A DNA stretch of 64,000 nucleotides from Leifsonia aquatica H1aii (GCF_000633535.1 NZ_AYMR01000007.1:248001-312000); one strand, 5' to 3'. Positions 29,028 to 40,343 are shown, numbered from the stretch's first letter. Numbers and translations are program-made. The notes: a model not told the origin generated them from the sequence alone.

Positions 29028-30044
29028 TCAGCCCGCGGGAGACCAGGTCGCTCGTGCGCGGCGCGGGCGGAGGACGCGATGTCCCCGCTCGGCGCCGCCA
29101 CGGAAGAAGGAGAGGCGCTCGCGGAGGCCGGAGCGCAGATCGTCCACGAGCACCAGCACGTCGGCCCCGGCATCGATGCACTCGCTCGCCTCGGCCGGTT
29201 CCACCTCGCGCCGGCCGGTGCCGGCGTCCAGGCTCAGGCAGCCGGCCGTGACTGCGCGCGAGGCCGAGGCGATGATCGAGATGTGCGACGTCGCCGGGGC
29301 GACGATGGCACGGATGGCGCGTGCGAGCTCGTCCCGCTCGGCCTCCCGGGTGGCGGCGCGACCGGGGAACCCGCTGCCGAGGTCCAGGACCTCGAACCGT
29401 GTGCCCCTCGCCGAACGGACGTCGGCCGCGACGGCGGCGGCGTGGGCGATCTCGGCGACGTATCCGGCCGTAGAGGAGTGCGTCGGCGGTTGGAGGGACA
29501 AGCCGCCGACGCACACACCCCGTTCCGACGCCGCGCGCAGGGTGCGGACGACTTCGTCGGGCCTCAGTCCCCGTACCGCGCGATGCGCCGGACCCGCGGC
29601 GGCGACCGGGCGCAGCCGCAGGAGGACGCGCACGTCCTCGGGGGAGGCGGCGAACGCCTCCAGCTCGTCCGGTCCGTCGATGACGAAGCGGCGCGCGCCG
29701 GCGCGGTATGCCGCGTCGACGTCGCCGGACTGCCCGATCGGCGCCGTGTGGAGGAGCCTCGGGTGCGCCTCCCGGGCGAGGACCGCGTCGAGGGCCGCGG
29801 GGTGCGCCACCTCGAAGGCGCCCTGAGCGGCCGCGATGGCGTCCAGGAGGGCCGGGTGGGAGAGCGCAGCCACGTCGTAGTGCACGTCCACCCAGGGGAA
29901 GGCGTCGCGCAGCCCCAGGTAGCGTCCGGCCGCCCGCTCGACGTCGATCACGACGAGGGGGAGGTCGCCGGTGTCGCCCGCCGTCCCCGCCGCCGGGGCC
30001 GTGACGGCTCCGGTCGGGTCGGCGGTTCGGGTGACGGCGGGCAT
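29028..30044 (-). CDS. PLP decarboxylase/racemase-fold protein lacking the catalytic lysine
   Basis: The 338-residue protein follows the fold type III (ornithine/diaminopimelate decarboxylase) pattern: DVHYDVAALSHPALLDAI, HTAPIGQSGDVDAAYRAG, FVIDGPDELEAF, and LDLGSGFPGR for the PLP phosphate loop. The strand that normally reads YAVKAN reads HYDVAAL, so the Schiff-base lysine is missing. The usual SFHVGS histidine motif reads SLQPPT. The C-terminal domain is also shortened and lacks the Cys-Asp active-site motif. It may be a non-catalytic binder of PLP or amino acids, or have a new role. GAGGAGAA precedes the ATG. Confidence 0.6.
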   Translation of the reverse strand: MPAVTRTADPTGAVTAPAAGTAGDTGDLPLVVIDVERAAGRYLGLRDAFPWVDVHYDVAALSHPALLDAIAAAQGAFEVAHPAALDAVLAREAHPRLLHTAPIGQSGDVDAAYRAGARRFVIDGPDELEAFAASPEDVRVLLRLRPVAAAGPAHRAVRGLRPDEVVRTLRAASERGVCVGGLSLQPPTHSSTAGYVAEIAHAAAVAADVRSARGTRFEVLDLGSGFPGRAATREAERDELARAIRAIVAPATSHISIIASASRAVTAGCLSLDAGTGRREVEPAEASECIDAGADVLVLVDDLRSGLRERLSFFRGGAERGHRVLRPRRARATWSPAG

Positions 30045-30180
30045 CGGGTTCTCCTCGGGATTGTTGAGCTTGTCTCAGATGATCCTCGGGGGCGGAGATG
30101 GCCCGCATCCGGGGGGCCACCCGAACCGATTGCGTGCGTCCACGGATGAGGAGGCGCGACGTGGGAGCAAGGATGGGTGC

Positions 30181-30528
30181 ATGTACCTCCGCGTTGTGAT
30201 CGTCGACGACCACGCGCGCTTCCGTGCACAGGCGGCGGAACTGCTCCAGCTGGAACGGTTCGCCGTCGTCGGCGACGCCGACACCGGGGCTCGCGGGGTC
30301 GAGCTCAGCCGTCGCCTGGCCCCGGACGTCGTTCTGCTCGACGTCGGCCTGCCCGACGCGAGCGGGTTCGATCTCGTCGCCGACATGCACGCCACCGGCG
30401 CCGCCGTCGTGCTCACCTCCAGCCGCTCCTACCGCGATTACGGCAGGCGTGTGGCGGACAGCGGGGCAGAGGGATTCATCACGAAAGGGGACCTGACCGG
30501 CCCGGCGATCCGCAGTCTGCTACGGTAA
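30181..30528 (+). CDS. Single-domain response regulator (receiver only)
   Basis: The 115-residue protein consists of one CheY-like receiver domain: acidic pocket VDDH at 9-12, phosphoacceptor Asp54 in LLDVGLPDASG, and conserved Lys in FITKGD. There is no output domain. The gene lies 4 bases before a NarL-type regulator and its kinase, so it may be a phosphate sink or a second input for that system. AAGGA at 30170-30174 supports ATG 30181. The next gene has its own -10 hexamer inside the end of this one. Confidence 0.85.
   Translation: MYLRVVIVDDHARFRAQAAELLQLERFAVVGDADTGARGVELSRRLAPDVVLLDVGLPDASGFDLVADMHATGAAVVLTSSRSYRDYGRRVADSGAEGFITKGDLTGPAIRSLLR
30521..30526 (+). promoter_or_regulatory. 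-10 element TACGGT for a leaderless NarL-type regulator mRNA
   Basis: TACGGT ends 6 bases before the GTG at 30533 and sits in the last codons of the receiver-only gene. It would let the regulator and kinase be transcribed separately from the upstream gene. Confidence 0.5.
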
Positions 30529-30532
30529 GCCC

Positions 30533-31216
30533 GTGGTAGCGGGAGAGAGCACTGTTTCCCGCCCGCTTCGGGTCGCGATCGCCGACGACGCGGTTCTGCT
30601 CCGCGAAGGCATCGGCCAGATCCTGCGCGCGGGCGGTGTGGAGGTCGTCGCCTCCGTCGACACCGCCGAGGAGGTGCTCGGCCTCGTCGCGGCGGACGAT
30701 GCGATCGACGCCGTCGTGCTCGACATCAAGATGCCGCCGACCCACACCGACGAGGGGCTGCGCGCCCTGGAAGCGCTGCGCGCGGACGGATCGACGGTCG
30801 GCGTGCTGCTGCTGTCTATGTACACGACCGCGGCCTACGCCATCCGCGCGATGACGGCGGGCAGCGGAACGGGCTACCTGCTCAAGGAGCGGGTCGCCGA
30901 CGGCGAGTCGCTCGTCAACGCGGTCCGCACGGTCGCCTCAGGCGGCTCGGTCGTCGATCCCGAGGTGGTGCAGCTCCTGGTGTCGTCGCGCTCGTCGGAG
31001 CGCACGGTGGAGTCGCTCTCCGCGCGCGAACGCGACGTGCTGAGCCGGATGGCCGAGGGCAAGTCCAACGTCGGCATCGCCGCCGAGCTGCACCTCAGCC
31101 TGCGGACGGTGGAGTCGCACATCGGGCACATCATGGCGAAGCTCGGTGTCGAGGACTCGGCCGAGGGCCACCGCCGCGTGCTCGCGGTCCTGCGATTCCT
31201 CGGCAAGGACGGCTGA
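30533..31216 (+). CDS. NarL/FixJ-type response regulator
   Basis: The 227-residue protein has an N-terminal receiver (IADDAVLLREG, phosphoacceptor Asp64 in VVLDIKMP, Lys in YLLKERV) and a C-terminal LuxR-type helix-turn-helix (LSARERDVLSRMAEGKSN to LSLRTVESHIGHIMAKL). It is cognate to the histidine kinase encoded 5 bases downstream. Targets are not evident. Start GTG 30533 fits the leaderless hexamer. Confidence 0.93.
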   Translation: MVAGESTVSRPLRVAIADDAVLLREGIGQILRAGGVEVVASVDTAEEVLGLVAADDAIDAVVLDIKMPPTHTDEGLRALEALRADGSTVGVLLLSMYTTAAYAIRAMTAGSGTGYLLKERVADGESLVNAVRTVASGGSVVDPEVVQLLVSSRSSERTVESLSARERDVLSRMAEGKSNVGIAAELHLSLRTVESHIGHIMAKLGVEDSAEGHRRVLAVLRFLGKDG

Positions 31217-31221
31217 GCACA

Positions 31222-33060
31222 GTGAACGTGGCGCGCACCTGGCTCCGCGCGCTCGCCGTGACCGTCACGGTCACGTCGAACGTCCTGGCCCAGGTCGCCA
31301 GCGGGGTGACCGGCAACTACGGCCCGCGACCGGCCGGACTCGGCTGGGCCATCGTGTTCGTCGCGGTCGCCGTGATCTATGTCGTCTGCGCGGTCGTGGC
31401 CTGGCGGGTCGTCCGCAGCCCGGTCCCGGGGTGGCTGATGATCGGCGCCGCCCTGTTCTGGTCGGCCGGGGCCTGGTACCCGCTCACCCGCGGGATCGGC
31501 TGGCTGTGGCCGCCGCTGGCGGGAGTGACCGACCTCTGGGCGGTCTTCGTCGGCGCCCTCGTGCTCTGCTATCCCACCGGCCGGTTCGTCGCGCGGTTCG
31601 ACCGGATCGTGGTGCTCGCGGTGAGCGCCGCGTTCCTCGTCCGCTTCATCGGCACCCTGCTCTTCACCTCGCCCGCGCCGTCGGCCTGCGGGTGCGTGCA
31701 CAACACGTTCGCCGTGCTGCCCAGCGACGACGCGGACTTCTGGCTCGGCGTCGCCTGGCGTGCGGTCGGTCTCGCCCTGATGATCACGGTCGCGGTCCGG
31801 CTCGCGGTGCGGTGGTTCACCAGCTCGCTGCCGGCCAGGCGGGTGTCCTTCGTCATGCCGCTGGCGATCGCGCTGTGGTGCTACGGCACCGTCCAGGACT
31901 CGCTGAGCTTCACCTTCGGCTGGGACGGCGGCTGGCTGCAGTTCATTCCGCCGTTCGCCATCGCGCTCATCCCGCCGGCGTTCATCGGCGGGGTGTTCTA
32001 CGCCCGAGGGCTGCGCTCCCGCGTCGCCGACCTGGTGATCGTCGCGCGCGACAAGGTCGACCGCGGCCTGTGGGAGTCGAGCCTCGCCCGCACGCTGCAC
32101 GACAACTCACTGCGGGTGTTCTGGTGGGACGAGCAGCGCCGTGGGTTCCTGACCAGCGCCGGCGACCACGTCCCCGACGACCCGGACGACGCCCGGCCCG
32201 GCCGCTCGACTCTCGCGATCGACTCCGACCAGGGACCGATCGCCCTCATCGAGCACGATGTCGCCCTCAGCCAGGACGACCGGCTGCTCGACGCCGTCTC
32301 CTCCGCCCTGCTGCTCTCCGTCGACAACGACCGGCTGCGCGATCGGCTGGAGCGCACCATCCAGGAGTTGCGGCAGTCCCGCCTGCGCATCGTCGAGGAG
32401 GGCTACCTGGCCCGGCGACGGCTGGAGCGCGACCTGCACGACGGCTCGCAGCAGCAGCTCGTCTCGCTGGCGATCAGCCTGCGGATCGCCACGGCGAAGG
32501 CGGAGTCCGCCGGCAACGGCGAGGTCGCGGCCGACCTCGAGCGCGCCTCCGCCCAACTCGCGGACGCCCTGCGCGAGCTGCGCGAGCTCGCACGCGGCAT
32601 CCACCCGACGGTGCTCACCGACGGCGACCTGGCCTCGGCCCTCGAGGAGCTGGCCCAGCGCAGTCACCTGCCGGTCGAGGTGCACGTCGAGACGTCTGTG
32701 CGGTTCGCGAACGTCATCGAGGAGACGATCTACTACTCGGTCTCGGAGTGTCTCGCCAACGCCGCCAAGCATGCGGGTGCACGCAACTGCGCCGTGCTGG
32801 TGACGCAACGCGACGAGACCGTGGTGGTGGTGGTCAAGGACGACGGGGCGGGTGGCGCGCGCTTCGAGCCGGGCGGAGGGCTGGAGGGGATCCGCGACCG
32901 GGTGGAGGCGGTCAACGGGCGCGCGGAACTGCGGTCGGTGCAGGGCCTCGGGACGATCCTGGAGCTGAGTATCCCGCTCCCGCGGTCCGACAGTGAGCCC
33001 GCGGTGCCTACGGCCGCACCCGAGCGCTCGGAGCGCTCGGAGCGCTCGGAGCGCTCGTAG
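31222..33060 (+). CDS. Membrane sensor histidine kinase (HisKA_3 family)
   Basis: The 612-residue kinase has about eight hydrophobic segments in its first 270 residues, a linker domain (about 280-370) without a clear sensor family, then the HisKA_3 dimerisation helix RRLERDLHDGSQQQL with the phosphorylated His406. A GHKL ATPase domain follows (ECLANAAKHAGA, DDGAGG, GGGLEGIRDRVEAVNGR). The sensing input is unknown; the membrane part carries a CGC cysteine cluster near residue 155. It ends in four Glu-Arg-Ser repeats encoded by a 9-bp tandem repeat. It is paired with the regulator just upstream. Confidence 0.9.
   Translation: MNVARTWLRALAVTVTVTSNVLAQVASGVTGNYGPRPAGLGWAIVFVAVAVIYVVCAVVAWRVVRSPVPGWLMIGAALFWSAGAWYPLTRGIGWLWPPLAGVTDLWAVFVGALVLCYPTGRFVARFDRIVVLAVSAAFLVRFIGTLLFTSPAPSACGCVHNTFAVLPSDDADFWLGVAWRAVGLALMITVAVRLAVRWFTSSLPARRVSFVMPLAIALWCYGTVQDSLSFTFGWDGGWLQFIPPFAIALIPPAFIGGVFYARGLRSRVADLVIVARDKVDRGLWESSLARTLHDNSLRVFWWDEQRRGFLTSAGDHVPDDPDDARPGRSTLAIDSDQGPIALIEHDVALSQDDRLLDAVSSALLLSVDNDRLRDRLERTIQELRQSRLRIVEEGYLARRRLERDLHDGSQQQLVSLAISLRIATAKAESAGNGEVAADLERASAQLADALRELRELARGIHPTVLTDGDLASALEELAQRSHLPVEVHVETSVRFANVIEETIYYSVSECLANAAKHAGARNCAVLVTQRDETVVVVVKDDGAGGARFEPGGGLEGIRDRVEAVNGRAELRSVQGLGTILELSIPLPRSDSEPAVPTAAPERSERSERSERS
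33022..33057 (+). repeat. Four tandem copies of GAGCGCTCG at the kinase C-terminus
   Basis: Four identical 9-bp units end directly before the TAG stop and encode (Glu-Arg-Ser)x4. Each unit contains the palindrome AGCGCT. Copy number could change by slippage without frameshift. Confidence 0.9.
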
Positions 33061-33063
33061 CGC

Positions 33064-33489
33064 CTACTTCGTCTTGGCGGGCAGTGCGGCGTAGACCTGC
33101 TGGCCGATCGCGAACGCGGACCAGCCTCCCGGGCACTTCGAGGCCTTCTCGGGGGCGCCGTCGATCGGCCACCAGCTGTCCTGGATCCCGGGCTTAGGCG
33201 TCGCGACTTCGCCGGAGCAGACGTCCTTGGCCAGCAGCGTGGGCGATGTGTAGGTCATGATCGCCGCACCGGTCTCGGTGTTGTAGTCGACACGGATGAT
33301 CGTCGCGTCATCCGGGACGAACTGGGGCGAGCCGAAGGTCGACGTCTTCGCGGCCTTCATCTCCTTCGCTGAGTCGTAGATCTGCGCATCGACGTGTGGG
33401 GCGAACGCGGCGATCACCGAGCATCCGGACAGGGCGAGGGCGGCGACGGACGCCGCGACGACGAGGCCGACGGTTCGGGGACGGGGCAC
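33064..33489 (-). CDS. Hypothetical lipoprotein
   Basis: The 141-residue protein has a lipoprotein signal peptide with lipobox LSGC (Cys23), followed by a soluble domain of about 115 residues containing two further cysteines (VCSGEV and SKCPGG), which may form a disulphide. No family is recognised. It starts at GTG with AGGAG upstream and is convergent with the kinase gene, 3 bases away. It could be an extracytoplasmic accessory of that system, but only the position suggests this. Confidence 0.75.
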   Translation of the reverse strand: MPRPRTVGLVVAASVAALALSGCSVIAAFAPHVDAQIYDSAKEMKAAKTSTFGSPQFVPDDATIIRVDYNTETGAAIMTYTSPTLLAKDVCSGEVATPKPGIQDSWWPIDGAPEKASKCPGGWSAFAIGQQVYAALPAKTK

Positions 33490-33573
33490 GGACAGCTCCT
33501 GGGGTGTGGCGGAATGCGATCCGAATCAGTCAACACCATCAAGCTGGGCGCTTCATCGGCCGGAAGGATGATG

Positions 33574-33951
33574 TTAGCGCGATTCGTACCGGGCGGTACG
33601 CAAATCCACGCGATAGGCCGTCGTCGTGCCGTCCGCGCGCGGGCCGCCGAGCAGCGGCGTCCCTTCGGCCCGGTAGTGCGGCAGGGCGAGGTGCTCGTGG
33701 TCGGCGGGAGGGTGTCCACTGGCGCGCACGACGCGCCACCAGGGGACCGTCGAGCCGTAGTAGGCCATGATCTGACCGACCATCCGCGCCGCGCGCGAGC
33801 CCAGCACGGCGGCGACGTCCCCGTAGGTCATCACCTGTCCCGGCGGGATGGACTCCACGACGCCGAGCACGCGTTCGACGAACGAGTCGGCGGCGCCGTC
33901 CGCGCCGCCGGCCTCCCCTCCGGCAGGGACCCGCTCAGAGCTCGAGGGCAC
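33574..33951 (-). CDS. Alkyltransferase-like (ATL) DNA-repair protein
   Basis: The 125-residue protein matches the DNA-binding domain of O6-methylguanine-DNA methyltransferase: FVERVLGVVESIPPGQVMTYGDVAAVLG with the helix-turn-helix, then the active-site strand. Where the methyltransferase has PCHRV, this protein reads PWWRVV, so the acceptor cysteine is replaced by tryptophan. This is the hallmark of ATL proteins, which bind alkylated guanine and recruit nucleotide excision repair. The UvrD-type helicase is encoded at 7.7 kb. It starts at GTG and overlaps the acetyltransferase gene by 17 bases, so the two form an operon. Confidence 0.82.
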   Translation of the reverse strand: MPSSSERVPAGGEAGGADGAADSFVERVLGVVESIPPGQVMTYGDVAAVLGSRAARMVGQIMAYYGSTVPWWRVVRASGHPPADHEHLALPHYRAEGTPLLGGPRADGTTTAYRVDLRTARYESR

Positions 33952-34387
33952 CGATCGTCTCGCCGTACTGGGTCTCGCCGATGGGCTGGAAACCGCTGCG
34001 CAGGAAGAACTGCTCGGGACCGAGCTCGCCCGACTCCCAGATCACGTAGAGCCGGCCGTGGCCGCGCAGACGCGCCTCGTCGGCGAGGGCGCGGACGGCG
34101 AACGTGCCGATGCCGCGACCCTGGTCGTCGGCGTCCACATTGATACGCCAGAGGATCGCCTTGAACTCCTCGTGCTCGGACTCGGCGTTGAAGTCGCCCA
34201 TGATGAAGCCGACGACCTCGTCGCCGTCGAGGACGACGCGCTGCCAGGACGTGGTGGGGTCGGCGACGGCGGCCGCGGCCGAGTAGGAGACCGGAGCGAT
34301 GAACTGCTCCTGCCCCGGCTTCAATGTGAGCGCGTTCGCCGCGACCACGGTGCGCGCGCTCAGCTCTTCCAGTCTCAACTCAGCCAT
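33935..34387 (-). CDS. GNAT family N-acetyltransferase
   Basis: The 150-residue protein has the GNAT acetyl-CoA loop in the form DQGRGIGTFAVRALADEAR, preceded by VVGFIMGDF and followed by LYVIWESGELGPEQFFLRSGF. This resembles SpeG-like or BltD-like diamine acetyltransferases. The substrate is not determined. ATG 34387 is chosen over longer frames because a -10 hexamer ends 6 bases before it. The ATL repair gene follows with overlap. Confidence 0.83.
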   Translation of the reverse strand: MAELRLEELSARTVVAANALTLKPGQEQFIAPVSYSAAAAVADPTTSWQRVVLDGDEVVGFIMGDFNAESEHEEFKAILWRINVDADDQGRGIGTFAVRALADEARLRGHGRLYVIWESGELGPEQFFLRSGFQPIGETQYGETIGALEL

Positions 34388-34393
34388 GACGAA

Positions 34394-34399
34394 AGGGTA
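34394..34399 (-). promoter_or_regulatory. -10 element TACCCT for a leaderless acetyltransferase-ATL mRNA
   Basis: On the minus strand TACCCT ends 6 bases before the ATG at 34387, placing the transcript start at the initiation codon. Confidence 0.55.
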
Positions 34400-34490
34400 A
34401 CCTGCCCGGGGGACACTGGCATAGTCGGCTCCGGGGTGCGCGACCCCGGAGGCAAAGTGTCTCGATGTCAAGATAGTTGCTTGGCTCAGG

Positions 34491-34496
34491 TAAGCT
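34491..34496 (+). promoter_or_regulatory. Putative -10 element TAAGCT for icd
   Basis: TAAGCT lies 37 bases before the icd GTG at 34534, giving a leader of about 30 bases that contains the AGGAG ribosome binding site (34524-34528). A clear -35 at the right distance is not seen. Confidence 0.45.
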
Positions 34497-34533
34497 GTCT
34501 CCGGCTGAAAACGGCAGAGAAGCAGGAGAACCA

Positions 34534-35751
34534 GTGGACAAGATCAAGGTTGAAGGAACGGTCGTCGAGCTCGACGGCGACGAGATGACCCGCATCATCT
34601 GGCAGGCGATCAAGGACTCGCTCATCCACCCCTACCTCGACGTGGACCTCGAGTACTACGACCTGGGCATCCAGAAGCGCGACGAGACCGACGACCAGAT
34701 CACGATCGACGCGGCGCACGCCATCCAGAAGCACGGCGTCGGCGTCAAGTGCGCGACGATCACGCCGGACGAGGCGCGCGTCGAGGAGTTCGGTCTCAAG
34801 AAGATGTGGCGGAGCCCGAACGGGACCATCCGCAACATCCTCGGCGGCGTGGTCTTCCGCGAGCCGATCATCATCTCGAACATCCCGCGGCTCGTCCCGG
34901 GCTGGAACAAGCCGATCATCATCGGCCGTCACGCCTTCGGCGACCAGTACCGCGCCACCGACTTCACCTTCGACGGCCCCGGCACGCTGACCATGAGCTT
35001 CCAGCCGGCCGATGGCGGCGAGGCCCAGTCGTTCGAGATCTACCAGGCGCCGGGCGCCGGTGTCGCGATGGGCATGTACAACCAGGACGAGTCGATCCGC
35101 GACTTCGCCCGGGCGTCGTTCAACTACGGCCTCGACCGCAACTACCCCGTGTACCTGTCGACCAAGAACACGATCCTCAAGGCCTACGACGGCCGCTTCA
35201 AGGACCTGTTCCAGGAGGTCTTCGACACCGAGTACAAGGAGAAGTTCGACGCGGCCGGCCTCACCTACGAGCACCGCCTCATCGACGACATGGTCGCCTC
35301 CAGCCTCAAGTGGGAGGGCGGCTACGTCTGGGCCTGCAAGAACTACGACGGCGACGTGCAGTCCGACACCGTCGCGCAGGGCTTCGGCTCGCTCGGCCTG
35401 ATGACGTCGGTGCTGACCACCCCCGACGGCAAGGTCGTCGAGGCGGAGGCGGCGCACGGCACCGTCACGCGTCACTACCGCCAGTACCAGCAGGGCAAGG
35501 CCACGTCGACCAACCCGATCGCGTCGATCTTCGCCTGGACGCGCGGCCTCGCGCACCGCGGCAAGCTCGACGGCAACCAGGAGCTCATCGACTTCACCCA
35601 CACCCTCGAGGACGTGGTCGTGAAGACGGTCGAGGAGGGCAAGATGACCAAGGACCTCGCGCTCCTGGTCGGCCCCGAGCAGGCCTTCCAGACGACCGAG
35701 GAGTTCCTCGAGTCGATCAGCGACAACCTCAAGACGCGCATGGGCGCCTAG
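34534..35751 (+). CDS. icd: NADP-dependent isocitrate dehydrogenase (homodimeric type)
   Basis: The 405-residue enzyme decarboxylates isocitrate to 2-oxoglutarate with NADP+. It is the shorter homodimeric form, recognised by [23 protein letters not shown] at the N-terminus, KSPNGT-like [27 protein letters not shown], and the C-terminal cofactor region [15 protein letters not shown] 34534 with AGGAG at 5 bases gives the standard N-terminus; an upstream TTG would add 19 unrelated residues. With sucCD it covers part of the TCA cycle in this window. Confidence 0.96.
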   Translation: MDKIKVEGTVVELDGDEMTRIIWQAIKDSLIHPYLDVDLEYYDLGIQKRDETDDQITIDAAHAIQKHGVGVKCATITPDEARVEEFGLKKMWRSPNGTIRNILGGVVFREPIIISNIPRLVPGWNKPIIIGRHAFGDQYRATDFTFDGPGTLTMSFQPADGGEAQSFEIYQAPGAGVAMGMYNQDESIRDFARASFNYGLDRNYPVYLSTKNTILKAYDGRFKDLFQEVFDTEYKEKFDAAGLTYEHRLIDDMVASSLKWEGGYVWACKNYDGDVQSDTVAQGFGSLGLMTSVLTTPDGKVVEAEAAHGTVTRHYRQYQQGKATSTNPIASIFAWTRGLAHRGKLDGNQELIDFTHTLEDVVVKTVEEGKMTKDLALLVGPEQAFQTTEEFLESISDNLKTRMGA

Positions 35752-35768
35752 CCTCCGCACGCACCGGG

Positions 35769-35802
35769 ACAGGCCCGGCGGACTTCGGTCCGCCGGGCCT
35801 GT
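35769..35802 (+). terminator. Terminator after icd
   Basis: A perfect 15-bp stem (35769-35783 with 35788-35802) is capped by a TTCG tetraloop, 17 bases past the icd stop. Confidence 0.9.
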
Positions 35803-35869
35803 CTGCGTCTCGGGGGGCGTGCGCGGCAGGCCTCCGTTGCCGATCTGCGCACGTCGACGCCGGAAATAA

Positions 35870-35885
35870 CCACATCATCTAGTGT
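35870..35885 (+). promoter_or_regulatory. NrdR box 1 upstream of nrdHIEF
   Basis: The 16-mer ending CTAGTGT matches 12 of 16 positions of the NrdR consensus as I recall it (ACACwATATATwGTGT). It is separated by exactly 16 bases from a second box. The 32-bp period, three helical turns, is typical for NrdR. Confidence 0.8.
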
Positions 35886-35901
35886 TCGGCGTGTCATCAG
35901 G

Positions 35902-35917
35902 CCCCTATATGTAGTGT
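35902..35917 (+). promoter_or_regulatory. NrdR box 2 overlapping the nrdHIEF -10 element
   Basis: This 16-mer matches 13 of 16 consensus positions. Its right half includes TAGTGT (35912-35917), a plausible -10 hexamer, so NrdR binding would block RNA polymerase when dATP is high. NrdR itself is not encoded in the window. Confidence 0.82.
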
Positions 35918-35956
35918 TAACGCTCCGGCATCCCGTTGAGCAGAAAGGCGCAGGAG

Positions 35957-36193
35957 ATGAGCATCACCGTCTACAGCAAGCCCGCGTGCGTGCAGTGCAC
36001 CGCCACGTACACGGCCCTCGATCGGAAGGGGCTCGACTACCGTGTGGTCGACGTCACCGCGGACGACGCCGCCCTCGCCGCCGTCCGCGACCTGGGCTAT
36101 GCGCAGGCCCCCGTCGTCGTGGCCGGCGACGAGCATTGGTCCGGATTCCGGCCCGACCTGATCGGACGGGTCGCGACGAAGCTCGGGAAGTGA
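35957..36193 (+). CDS. nrdH: Glutaredoxin-like protein NrdH
   Basis: The 78-residue NrdH supplies electrons to class Ib ribonucleotide reductase. It shows [20 protein letters not shown] with the CVQC redox pair (Cys11/Cys14 region) and the C-terminal WSGFRPDLI motif diagnostic for NrdH. ATG 35957 is chosen over an in-frame TTG 21 bases upstream; AAAGG at 35944-35948 is the likely ribosome binding site. It is first in the nrdHIEF operon and overlaps nrdI. Confidence 0.94.
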   Translation: MSITVYSKPACVQCTATYTALDRKGLDYRVVDVTADDAALAAVRDLGYAQAPVVVAGDEHWSGFRPDLIGRVATKLGK

Positions 36194-36587
36194 CCGGGGC
36201 CGTGAGTCGACTCGTCTACTTCTCGTCGGTGTCGGAGAACACGCACCGTTTCGTGCAGAAGCTCGGGGTCGCGGCCGCGCGCATCCCGCTGCGAGCGCAC
36301 GAGCCGGCTCTGCGTGCGACGGAACCCTATGTGCTCGTCCTGCCCACCTACGGCGGCGGGGAGGACCGCGCCGCGGTGCCGAAGCAGGTCATCCGCTTCC
36401 TCAACGACGGAGGCAACCGCCGCCTCCTGCGCGGCGTGATCGGCGCCGGCAACACGAACTTCGGCCCCGCATACGGGATCGCCGGCGACATCGTCGCGGC
36501 GAAGTGCGGCGTGCCCCACCACTACCGCTTCGAGCTCTTCGGCACCGCCGAAGACGTCGTCGCGGTGCAGAACGGATTGGAGACCCT

Positions 36588-36600
<13 letters not shown>
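36190..36600 (+). CDS. nrdI: Flavodoxin-like NrdI
   Basis: The 136-residue NrdI is the FMN protein that generates the oxidant for assembling the dimanganese-tyrosyl cofactor of NrdF. Visible landmarks are [18 protein letters not shown] (phosphate loop), LPTYGGG and [22 protein letters not shown] 36190 overlaps the nrdH stop (GTGA). A second in-frame GTG at 36202 would shorten it by 4 residues and is equally compatible with the family. It overlaps nrdE by 13 bases. Confidence 0.93.
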
Positions 36601-39798
<3,198 letters not shown>

Positions 39799-39824
39799 AG
39801 CCGGCCGGCCGGCGGACGGCCGGG

Positions 39825-40343
39825 TCAGGACTCGCCGGCGAGTGTGCGCAGGAGGCCGATGAGCCGGGGGCGGTCGGCCTCCGGCAGCGGTCGCACGCCC
39901 TGCTCCTCCGCGGAGAAGAAGGCGTCCAGCACCTCGTCGACGAGCCGTCTGCCCGCCGGGGTGAGGCGGATGAGCAGGCGGCGCGCGTCGGCCGGATCGA
40001 CCGTGCGTGCGATGACCCCGCGGTCGTAGAGGCCGTCCAGGCGCTTCTTCATGCCGGGCGGGCTGACCATCATCCCGGCCGCCAGCTCGGCCTGGGTGAT
40101 GCCGGAGCCGCCCGCCGGCGCGCTGTGCAGGGCCGCGAGCACGTCGAACTGTCCGCGGGAGATCCCGTGGCCCTCGAGCACCCGGTCCGGTCCCGCGGTC
40201 GTCACGACGACGGCGCGCCGCAGCAGGGTGACCAGCTCGATCGAGACGGGGTCGCGGCCGGCCTCGCCCCAGCGTGCGGCCAGTTCGCGCGCCGTCGGGG
40301 CGGACGCGGGCGGCGGCGCTGGCGCGGTGGTGTCGTCCGTCAT
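39825..40343 (-). CDS. MarR family transcriptional regulator
   Basis: The 172-residue protein has the MarR winged helix: SRGQFDVLAALHSA, ITQAELAAGMMVSPPGMKKRLDGLYDRGVIARTVDPADARRLLIRLTPAGRRL. The N-terminus is a Pro/Ala-rich tail. It overlaps by 4 bases (ATGA) the stop of a small AraC-type gene upstream, so the two regulators are made together. The ligand is unknown. The shared promoter carries a palindrome likely to be an autoregulatory operator. Confidence 0.88.
   Translation of the reverse strand: MTDDTTAPAPPPASAPTARELAARWGEAGRDPVSIELVTLLRRAVVVTTAGPDRVLEGHGISRGQFDVLAALHSAPAGGSGITQAELAAGMMVSPPGMKKRLDGLYDRGVIARTVDPADARRLLIRLTPAGRRLVDEVLDAFFSAEEQGVRPLPEADRPRLIGLLRTLAGES

Noticed and set aside
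34477-34482. TTGCTT as -35 element for icd
   Set aside because: Only 8 bases separate it from the TAAGCT hexamer, too close for a sigma-70-type promoter.
34477-34534. In-frame TTG start for icd 57 bases upstream
   Set aside because: It precedes the -10 hexamer and adds residues foreign to the family. GTG 34534 has a ribosome binding site and the conserved N-terminus.
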